In this document: one piece after another, positions 44,853 to 52,500 of the stretch | Position numbering within the stretch: position 1 is the first letter of the stretch | Layout of the letters: every line of letters begins with the position of its first letter | DNA from: Gnetum montanum | Lineage: Eukaryota > Streptophyta > Gnetopsida > Gnetales > Gnetaceae | Assembly (NCBI GenBank): GCA_015680685.1 | Contig: MNCI01033409.1 | Location: forward strand, 496,087-548,586 | Length of the DNA: 52,500 bases | Direction: 5' to 3' | Made by a program: the position numbers and the translations under genes | Notes under the pieces: model-generated | Databases searched by the model: none | What the model was told of the DNA's origin: nothing | Seen by the model: the letters and a program-made list of their open reading frames with translations, nothing else

Positions 44853-45816
44853 TATATGGACACCTCTTCTAATCCCCTTTATTCCCTCTTGATGTTTGTA
44901 TTTGCAAGTTTCAAGCTTGATGAAAATGTCTTGGAGGATAAGAAGACATCTTGGTTGAGCCTTGAGGTTGATAGAAGATATCATAAGATCAAAGAAGATA
45001 TCTTGTCAAGAGTGCAGTCTTCTTGAGAAATACATCTTACTATAGACAAGATGTCATGCCTAAGATATATCCTGCTAGGACTAGACATCTTATCTCAAAA
45101 GGAGATATCTTTCCTACATAGGAGATGTCTCCCTTGAAAACTAGTTTTGATAGGATACATCTTCCCAAGTTTAAAAACAATCTATACAGCCAAGAAAACT
45201 TCCAAAAGTGCTTGTCCCAATTTAGAAAATTGTTAGGGTAATTTGGAGAAGGATGAAAATAGTTAGTGAGAAGGTGAGTGGATCACGGAAAGAACTAAAG
45301 AACCTCAAATTACATTCAAAGAAGGATTCTAGGTTTCTTGTCTTCCTAGTATCCATAAATAGATATAATTCATAATTATTGGTACCATGAGTAAGAAAGA
45401 AAACTCTTGAGTGTGGAGAGTTTAGTAAGAAAGTATTGGAAAGTGCATTGAGTGAGTATAATTAGTGACTACAACTTCAAGATCAATTATGTGGTGTGTT
45501 GGCCATTGTACTCTATTCTATTATGTCTTACTTATGAGTCAAGATCTCAATCCTAGGTTGTGGGAGAGATTTTCCATTAGTTATGTCTTGCATTAAAATT
45601 ATTCTTTGTGTAGTTGTAGAGCCTCATGCTTTAAAATATCATTTGAGTATGAAGGTTTTAAATGTTATGGATTTTGAAAATCCTTTTGTAATTCTAGTTG
45701 ATTAATTAAAGATACCTAGATTTCTCATTTTCTAGCAAATTGGTTGGTCTTTTCATAATATCTCAATTTAGTATTTTAAGGTGATAAATTAGTGGAGTGA
45801 ACCTACTCTAGTATTA
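44853..45816 (+). repeat. E6 5' LTR
   Basis: About 964 bp, starting TATATGGACACCTC (TG to TA), partner of 50524-51492. Contains many GACATCTT/AGATGTC motifs at 44930-45140. The 3' boundary is approximate. Confidence 0.82.
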
Positions 45817-45817
45817 T

Positions 45818-45834
45818 TAATATCAAAGCTTAGC
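45818..45834 (+). other. E6 primer-binding site (tRNA-Met)
   Basis: TAATATCAAAGCTTAGC, matching TGGTATCAAAGCTTAGC after two G-to-A changes. Confidence 0.7.
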
Positions 45835-45883
45835 TTTATCTTGAATATTTCTTGGAATTGGTTGAGGATTTTGTCAAATTCAA

Positions 45884-47090
45884 ATGGCATCCAAGAAGAA
45901 ATAAGTGCAAGCACTAAATAGAGACAATGAGATTGAAGTTAGCCTTCCAGATGATGGTTTCTTGTTTAGATGACATCAACATAAAGGTAGATAGTATTGC
46001 CAATCCTAGCCATATCCAGACACATGGAGGTGAACAGCATGCACTATTAGATGAAGAAGTTTCACAACCAAGTGAAGAAGAAGTGGATGAAGAGGAAGGA
46101 CAATTCAACTATGGTAGTGTAGGAACTTATTAGCCAAGGATTTCAATTGGAGGAAATCCTATTTCTCACATGATAATTCTAAGAGCTTCAGATATAGTAA
46201 ATAATTCTTCTCTAGATAATCTTGATAAAGATAATGATACAAGGCTTAATAGAGTATTTAGAAATGTTGCAAGACTTCCATACATGGAATTGAAGACTTT
46301 CAATGATGTAGATGGCACGAATGCTTTTGCAAGTTAGCTGAAGGCACCTGAAAAGCATTTTCAATTGGAAGAGGTATTAAATAACTTAAGGGAACCTATT
46401 TCTAAATGCAGATTAGAAGATATAACTTCTACTTGGTGGAAAAGGAAGTCCTAGAATTATGAAAGATGAAACAGTCAACCCATTAGACATTGGAATCTAA
46501 TGAAATATAAGTTTAAAAGAAAATTTGAACAATCTCATTAGAGATTACATATATGTCAAAGAATTCTACATTGAATTTTGTAATCTATTCCATAAAGCTA
46601 AGGTAAAATAGGAGAAGTATAAATAAGCTTCAATCTTTTAAAGAGGTCTCAAAATGACATACAAACAAGAGTTTTCTTTTAATGAGCTACAAACTCTTGA
46701 TGAGACTTATGATTTGGCACTTAAGAATAAGAATAAATTACGTGAATTTGGAAATAAGAGCAAAAAAAATTTCAAGGGAAATATTAAGGAATCCAAATCT
46801 AAAAAAATATCAAAGTCCAAATCTACAGATAAGGATGACAACCATGGTAAGAATACTAATAGAGATGATGAGAAGGACAAAGCTATGAAGGACCAAGATA
46901 AATAAGGTAAGGATCAAGGCAGTAGCTCATCAAGAATTTAGTGCTTTGAGTATGGATAATGGGGACCTAAGAAATGGAAATGTCCATTTCACAAGGCATC
47001 CAAAGGCAAGGATGTACAAATCATGGACATGGAGAAGACATCAAGTCATTGTCTTTAGAGAAGTAATCCTAATGCTTCAAAATTTGTGAA
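45884..47090 (+). pseudogene. gag: E6 gag with decayed zinc knuckle
   Basis: The ATG at 45884 begins MASKKK, then a stop. The capsid core near 46280-46500 has MELKTFNDVDGTNAF, then FQLEEVLNNLREPISKCRLE and TSTWWKRKS, matching the Retrotrans_gag pattern (F-x-G-x-x-D-x-x-x-F...W-W). A Lys/Ser-rich linker follows (46730-46900). The zinc knuckle CFEYGxWGPKKWKC near 46940 keeps the outer Cys residues, but the second Cys is Tyr and the His is Pro. Stops and frameshifts throughout. Confidence 0.75.
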
Positions 47091-47114
47091 TTTTTATGAA
47101 TTTCTTATGAATTC

Positions 47115-47460
47115 ATGATGAATGTAAATAGAGGATATCATCTTAATAGAAAAATATTATTTTATATTGGAGCTATATGTTTGCTTAGTGGGGAATTGAT
47201 TCATGTTTTGATTGATGGTGGAGCCCAAGAAAATGCTATTTCTTCTAGGGTATTTGCTAGATTTGGGTTAATAACTAATCCTCATACTAGACCTTATAAA
47301 GTGCATCGATTGTCTATATATTTTTCCCAAGAGGTAAGAGAATAATGTAATTTGAAATTTAAAATTGAAGGTTTTTATTATGTTGTGAAGTATGATGTGC
47401 TTCCAATAGATTATGTTAATGTAATTCATGGAAGACCTTGGAATTTTGACAATGGTGCTT
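47115..47460 (+). pseudogene. E6 aspartic protease
   Basis: Open frame 47115-47345 with HVLIDGGAQENAISSRVFAR, the same D-G-G type as E5, followed by NPHTRPYKVHRLS. Downstream ...YVNVIHGRPWNF near 47415 is the conserved glycine block (family ILGRPW). Separated by a stop. Confidence 0.85.
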
Positions 47461-47540
47461 AGTCTGATGAAGCAAGAAATGTGTGGAGTGTAGTTAGACC
47501 TAATAGTATTCATGAGTTGATTCCAATGATAGCTGAACAA

Positions 47541-47581
47541 GTGAGGCAACAAAGCTCACTTAATGCTTCTTTAATCCTTCT
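47541..47581 (+). repeat. 41-bp direct duplication, left copy
   Basis: Identical to 47583-47623 except the first base, separated by a single N at 47582. Looks like unmerged contig ends. Confidence 0.9.
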
Positions 47582-47582
47582 N
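47582..47582. other. Assembly gap (single N)
   Basis: Lies exactly between the two 41-bp copies. Confidence 0.95.
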
Positions 47583-47623
47583 ATGAGGCAACAAAGCTCA
47601 CTTAATGCTTCTTTAATCCTTCT
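47583..47623 (+). repeat. 41-bp direct duplication, right copy
   Basis: Partner of 47541-47581. Confidence 0.9.
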
Positions 47624-47769
47624 AGGAGAGAGGGAAAATATTAAGGAACATGATGAAATTGGTTTGATTTTTTTTATTGTGATAATAGTTGCTACTAACC
47701 ATGATGGTATGCAGGTTTAATGTCTTATAAGTGTGCTATACTTGAAGAAGAAATTTTCCAAAGTGTTCA

Positions 47770-48480
47770 AAAGAAAATTTGATGGGTTATCACCTATGAG
47801 AAATGTATAGCATTAAATTGATTTTATTTCTAGTGCTACCATTCTAAATGAAAGAGCTTACTAGATGGCACCAATCAATGTCCTAAATTGCAAAGGCAAG
47901 TATAGAATTTACTTGTAAATGGTTTCATGAGGGAATTCATTTCACCTTGTGTAATTCCAATAGTGCTAGTGTCAAAGAAGAACAATGATGAATGGAGAAT
48001 GTACATTGATTCCAAGGTAGTGAATAAGATAACAGTGAGGTGAAGGTTTCCTATTCCAAGGATGATGGATATCCTTGATATCCTTAGCAAGGTTAAAATT
48101 TTTAATAAAATTAATTTGAGGATTGAGTACCATCAAATTAGAATAAGGCCTAGTCATGAGTGGAAGACAACTTTCAAGATATTGGATGGTTTGTTCGAGT
48201 GGTTGGTGATGGCATTTGGGCTCACGAATGCACCTACTACATTTATGAGGCTAATGCATGATGTATTAAAGAATTAATTGTAAAGGTTGTGTTATATTTG
48301 TTTGAAGATATTTTGATATATTACTCTAATAAGGAAAAGCACTTGGATTACCTAAGGATAGTGTATCTTAAGTTGGAGGAGGCATAGCTAATGATCAATG
48401 TGAAAAAAAGTTCTTTCTTCAAGAGGAAAATCACATATTTAAGACACGTGATTTATAAAATTTAAATTAAAATGAAAGCT
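47770..48480 (+). pseudogene. pol: E6 reverse transcriptase remnant
   Basis: A GLSPMRNV-like block near 47785 (family GLPPxRxIxH). Then the open frame 48062-48277, [20 protein letters not shown]...[16 protein letters not shown] and [20 protein letters not shown], typical chromovirus RT. The catalytic loop near 48300 reads LFEDILIYY, so the first Asp of (F/V)DDIL is Glu. The KSSFFKRKITYLRHVI connection block follows near 48410. Stops and a frameshift near 48280. Confidence 0.85.
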
Positions 48481-49040
48481 ACCAAGGTAAAGGCTATTAG
48501 GGATTGGCCAATTCCTAAGAATGTTGAAGAGGTAAGATCATTTCTTGATTTAGCAGGTTTTTATAAATAGTTCATAAAAAATTTTAGTAGTATTTCACAG
48601 TCTATGTTTACTTTTTTGAAGAAAAATAAAGATTTCAAATGGGATAATGAAACCCAAGGGAGCTTTGAATTGCAAAGATTACTAGTAAACTAATTCTTGT
48701 AATTCCATATTTTCATAAGCTTTTTTAGCTAAAGGTGAATGCAAATGGACTTGTCATTGGTGGGGTACTTTTACAAGAAGGTAGGCCTATTACTTTCTTT
48801 TCCAAAAATTTTAATGAGTCAAGGAAAAAATATAGTATATATTAAAAGGATTTGTATAATATTATTTAAGAAATCAAGCCTTGGAGGCATTACTTCAATC
48901 TCTAAACTCACAAAAGCAGTTGAGTGCAAAGCACATGAAGTGGGTTACATAGTTATAGGAGTTCAATTTTGTGTTGAAGCAAAAAAGTGAAATAGCCAAT
49001 GTGGTGGCTAATGCATTGTCTAGGGTGCATTGTTGAATTT
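48481..49040 (+). pseudogene. pol: E6 RNase H remnant
   Basis: [21 protein letters not shown] block near 48505 links RT to RNase H. KVNANGLVIGGVLLQEGRPI near 48732 is the first RNase H block; the catalytic Asp (family VDASG) is now Asn, one G-to-A change. SKNFNESRKKYS follows (family SEKLxxARRxYS). After about 48840 the frame shifts. Confidence 0.8.
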
Positions 49041-49199
49041 TAGTGTACCTCATGTGGAAGGTATGGGTGATTTTGCTTCTTTGTATGAGCATGATGTTGA
49101 TTTTGGATAGGTTTGGGGGAGTCTTAAAGAACCATTAATTAGTAGGATAGCATAGTGGAGGGACTATCATATCCAAGATGAATTATAATTTAAAAAAGA

Positions 49200-49960
49200 A
49201 AAGGTATGTATTCTTAATTATGATTTTAAGAAAAAAAAATTGAAAAGCATTGTAGTGGCATGAAGGGTCACATGGACATGGATAAAACATTAGAATTTGT
49301 AAGTAGGCAACATTTTTGGCCTAGTAATGCAACTAAAGTTTCAATATTTATGAATTATTTGAATTGTCATTATTTTCAAGGAGGTAAAGGGGTGGATCAA
49401 CATTATATACCTTTTTCAATTCCCAAGAATCCATGGAAAAGTGTTTATGAATTTTTTGAGTGGTATTCAAAAAACCAAAAGTAAGAATGATGGAATTTTT
49501 ATTATTATTGGTAGGTTCTCTAAGATGACACACTTCATTCCATGTAGGAAGATGAGTGATGATTCTCATATTACAAATTTTCTTTTCTAACATGTTGTGA
49601 AGTTGCATGAAATTCCTTTGAATATTGTTAGTGATAAAAACTCCAAACTCAGAGGTTCCTTTAAAAAATTTTAGAGACAAAGTTGAATTTTTCTATTGCA
49701 TATCATCCACAATATACTAGCCAAATGAAGGTGGTAAATAAATCCTTGCTAAACATATTGAGATGTTTATGTGATGGATAACCAAACAAGTGGAAAAACT
49801 TGTGTCATGTTGGGTTTTCATACAATAATGCTTTTCATGTTACTATTAACAAAAGCCCATTTGAACTAAACTATGGTTTTGTCCAAAGATGGTGGACACC
49901 TTGAAAAGCTTTAATGGTGAATCTCAACTTAGTGTTGATCTTGTGTAAGAGATGAGGAAT
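49200..49960 (+). pseudogene. pol: E6 integrase remnant
   Basis: The open frame 49260-49484 has GHMDMDKTLEFVSRQHFWPS, the zinc-binding HHCC region (family GHFGxxKTxxxxxxxFYWP), and NPWKSVYEFFEWYSKN, where the first catalytic Asp (family SxDFxxGLP) is lost. Then GRFSKMTHFIPCRKMSD near 49510 (family VDRxSKMxHFIPC, the Asp now Gly), an IVSDKNSK block near 49625 with an Asp retained, and a KWKNLCHVGFSYNNAFH block near 49790 plus SPFELNYGF (family SPFExxYG). Stops and frameshifts; inactive. Confidence 0.85.
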
Positions 49961-50049
49961 ATTCATGCACAAATAAAATCAAATCTTGAGAAGAATGCTG
50001 AAGAGCAAGTTCTTAAGAGGAATGTGAATAAATGGAAGTTTAATTTTGA

Positions 50050-50460
50050 TATTCAAAATTTGGTTTGAGTATAGTTGAAGAAGAATTAGTTGAGAGGTGT
50101 TAACTTCTTTGAGTTGAAAGCCAAGAAGATGAGACACTTTAAAATCAAGTTCAAAATCAATGATAATTCTTTTGATATTGATTTACTAAATGATGTTGAT
50201 ATGTCTTTTATTTTTAACATTTTAGACCTTGTGCACTATCATGAACCATTTGATGAGAAGACCATACAAGATAGCATCGATGAAGTAAAGGGGACTATTG
50301 ATCAATCCAAGCCTTCAATGGAAATAAAGACAATCATACTTAACTAAAGAAAAGCTTCTAGCATTTGGGTAGTTAAGAGGCATGAACATCTGATTCATTA
50401 GAAGGATTAATTTGAAAATGATGTTGTATGGGTCCATGAGACCAAACTTCATGAGTAAGG
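50050..50460 (+). pseudogene. pol: E6 integrase C-terminus with chromodomain-like segment
   Basis: FKINDNSFDIDLLNDVDMSF...FNILDLVHYHEPF (50155-50245) fits the region after the integrase core in chromoviruses (IxxNAYxIDLP...FNVxDLxPY). At 50320-50450, ILNxRKASSIWVVKRHEHLI followed by VVWVHETKL resembles the chromodomain pattern (RxxxxxxEYLVKWKGxxxxDATWVxExxL). Chromodomains of this type are thought to steer integration to heterochromatin. Confidence 0.7.
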
Positions 50461-50505
50461 GATCACTTCAACCCCTAATTCCTTGTTCAGCTAAGTTTAC
50501 TTTTT

Positions 50506-50523
50506 GAAGGATGGGAGAGCTAG
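50506..50523 (+). other. E6 polypurine tract
   Basis: GAAGGATGGGAGAGCTAG immediately before the 3' LTR start TGTAGG. Confidence 0.8.
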
Positions 50524-51492
50524 TGTAGGAACACCTCTTCTAACCCCCTTTGTTTCTTCTCCAAGTTTGTGTTTGCAAGCTTTATGCTTGATGAAGACAT
50601 CTTGGAGGGTAAAAAGACATCTTGACTAAGACTTGGGATTGACAAAAGACATCTTAAGATTAGAAAAAATATCTTGTTAAGAGTGCAATCTTCTTAAGAA
50701 AGATATCTTGCTATAAACAAGACATCTTATCCAAGACATCTCCTACTAGAAGGAGACATCTTGTCTTAGAAGAAGGCATCTTTCCTACATAGCAAACACC
50801 TTCCTTAAAAGCTAGTTTTTCCAAGAGATGTCTCCCCAAGGTCAAAGATTATCTATATAACTAAGGAAACTTCCAAAATCACTCGTCCAAATTTAAGAAA
50901 TAGCCAAGGTAATTTGGAAAAGGATGAAAATAGCTAGAGAGAAACTAACAAGACCATGAAAATAACTAAAGAACCTCAAACTAAGTTGAGGAAAGGTTCA
51001 TAGATTTCGTTTCTTCTTGTTATCCACAAATATTAATGTAATTTATAATTTTTGGTACCATGAGTGAGAAAGATAGCTCTTGAGTGTGGAAAGCTTAGTA
51101 AGAGAGTATGTGAGAGCACATTAAGTGAGTGCAATTGATGATGATAGCTTTAAGGTCAATTATGTGATGTGTTGACCTATGTGCTCTATTCTCTTATTTC
51201 TTCCTTGTAATTCAAGATCTTAGTTTTAAGTTATGGGAGATATTTTCCATTGGTTATGTCTTGCATTGAGAACAGCCATTATATGATTGTAGAGCCTAAT
51301 GCTTTACAATATCATTTGAGTGTGAAAGATTTTAGATGTTTTAAATTTTAGGAACCTTGTTGTAATCTTCTAATTCATTAATTGAATATAGTTAATTTTC
51401 TTATTTTCTAGAAAATTGGTTGGTCTTTTCATAACATCTAGATGTAGTATTTGAAGGTGATCCATTAGTGGAGTGCACCTGCTCTAGAAGAA
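50524..51492 (+). repeat. E6 3' LTR
   Basis: About 969 bp, starting TGTAGGAACACCTC; partner of 44853-45816. A dense AGACATCTT array at 50594-50780. The end is placed by alignment to the 5' LTR. Confidence 0.82.
50594..50780 (+). repeat. AGACATCTT motif array in E6 3' LTR
   Basis: AGACATCT occurs near 50595, 50615, 50647, 50720, 50734 and 50754, with further one-mismatch copies (AGATATCTT, GGCATCTT) between. The 5' LTR has a parallel array. Confidence 0.85.
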
Positions 51493-52500
51493 TATTTCTA
51501 CAAGAATATTTTTTATGCTAGAAGGAGGGAAAATAGGATTTCTTATATCTCAAAATTATCATCTAGTAGCCAATAGGTTCATTTCGTCACTTATAAGTTT
51601 TTCGCACTTCTATCACTTTTACTTAGTTGATTTTTTTCATTTCATTTGCTCTTGTTTTTAAGTGTGTGTAGGAGACTCTCATTAATATCATTTCAAGTTA
51701 AGCTCGCAACTATACTCATAGTTCTCACATTCACAAACTGATAAAGATGAGGAAAGTACTAATATTTGTGCTGCTTATGATACAACATGGCTATAAGGTT
51801 ACATAAACCAAGCAAGAACTAAGTATAGTACTCTCTAAGAATGAGCTATGAAAATGGCTACCTATGAAATAGCCAATAATTTAGAACCATTCTTACTATA
51901 TTCAAATCATACCATTGAGCTAAATTAGTCTAAACAAGCTACACTAGTTGAGTACCTAATCATCAAAGATAAGGTTTAAGTAATAGTGAGCACTAAAATT
52001 CAACAAAGTCAAGCTATGGTAAACTTCGCAATGAATCATCCTAACATCAATGTGAGTAGGACTTACTAATTTCAAAATAGTGGCATAATCATCCACAATG
52101 ATGATGAAGAGGATCATCCCCATGTTTCACTACCTTTGGATCCTTTCATAAACCTACAACACTTCCCTAAAGTTCTATTTTATAGCATGTGAATCTTATT
52201 AGTTCTACTAATCTTGTTTTCATACCTCAAACTATTACTCATGTAGCTCCCACTCTAGTCAATCCCATTATCATAGCTCAACCTATGTCCAACTTACCTC
52301 CAACTTACAATCTCTTTCCAAGCATAACTATTGTTAATCCTACAAATATAGTTTTGGTACAAGATGTTAACTAATAATTTAATTCTTTCTAATTCAAGTC
52401 ACATAATGAACCTATTCTACAATTACAGGTTTCCTTATGCTTCCCTTTATCTTCACACTATATTATCCACTATAACATTCCACCATTAGCTCTAATGTCC
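51493..52500 (+). pseudogene. Coding-like sequence at right edge, possible Ty3/gypsy gag start
   Basis: 51493-51735 is AT-rich with no signal. From about 51740 one plus frame stays coding-like to 52190 with several stops: TDKDEESTNICAAYDTTW, ATYEIANNLEPFLLYSNHTI, then DDEEDHPHVSLPLDPF. A second open stretch (52189-52374) in another frame is Pro/Asn/Ile-rich. The acidic, Asn/Pro-rich composition before any structured core resembles the start of a long Ty3/gypsy gag such as Tat, but no diagnostic motif is present. Low confidence. Confidence 0.3.

Larger units (their letters stand above)
44853..51492 (+). mobile_element. E6: chromodomain-type Ty3/gypsy element, full layout
   Basis: 6.6 kb with two ~965-bp LTRs, tRNA-Met primer site, gag, protease, RT, RNase H, integrase, chromodomain-like C-terminus and polypurine tract. 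Protease (DGGxQEN) and RT are close to E5, so they are sister families, but the LTR starts differ (TGTAGG versus TGATGAGG). I found no matching 5-bp flank (left flank GATGG), so the target duplication is decayed or lost. All domains carry stops. Confidence 0.88.

Noticed and set aside
44848-51497. Target-site duplication for E6
   Set aside because: Left flank GATGG has no match near the estimated right end (about 51492), and the LTR end is not sharply defined.
1-52500. CRISPR arrays, bacterial operons, tRNA or rRNA genes
   Set aside because: The repeated short motifs are LTR-internal and irregularly spaced, no cloverleaf-forming tRNA gene was seen (tRNA matches are short primer-binding sites), and the content is eukaryotic retrotransposons.

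Overview
This window is nuclear DNA from a seed plant and is made almost entirely of decayed LTR retrotransposons. I found no host gene, tRNA, rRNA or CRISPR-like array. The plant assignment rests on: Athila-like Ty3/gypsy elements primed by tRNA-Asp; Tat-like gag; chromodomain-bearing Ty3/gypsy elements and Ty1/copia elements primed by initiator tRNA-Met; AT-rich composition; and decay dominated by C-to-T and G-to-A changes, as expected of heavily methylated plant DNA. A large, slowly purged genome such as a gymnosperm would fit, but the sequence does not identify the species.

The left 34.6 kb is one old minus-strand Tat-like element (H) split by later insertions. Reading H from its gag start at 34615 leftward, it is interrupted by: a gag-only copia element E4 (30773-34323); a 1.07 kb insertion I (28776-29847); a 12.9 kb Athila-like element E3 (15481-28379); a 6.9 kb gag-protease-only Athila derivative E2 (6925-13829); and a reversed gag-only Athila derivative E1 (starting at 5878 and running off the left edge). 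E1's 3' LTR is itself interrupted by an LTR end, E0 (1-201). E2, E3, E4 and I have 5-bp target-site duplications (perfect for E2 and E4, decayed for E3 and I). At E2, E3, E4 and I the H reading frame or homology resumes on the far side.

On the right, a Ty1/copia element C (about 36.0-43.4 kb, plus strand) carries a reversed chromodomain element E5 (36395-41541, target duplication CTTGA) inside its gag. A plus-strand chromodomain element E6 (44853-51492) follows, and the window ends in weakly coding-like, possibly gag, sequence.

E3 is the only Athila copy here with a complete layout: gag, protease, RT, RNase H, integrase, then a third reading frame in the envelope position. E1 and E2 lack pol, and E4 lacks pol as well, so they would depend on enzymes supplied by relatives. 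All copies seen carry nonsense codons, frameshifts or lost catalytic residues, so nothing here appears able to move by itself. The least explained signals are dense GACATCT/AGATGTC motif arrays shared by LTRs of three otherwise different families, an internal copy of the polypurine tract in all three Athila elements, and two single-N gaps each flanked by a direct duplication that look like assembly errors.
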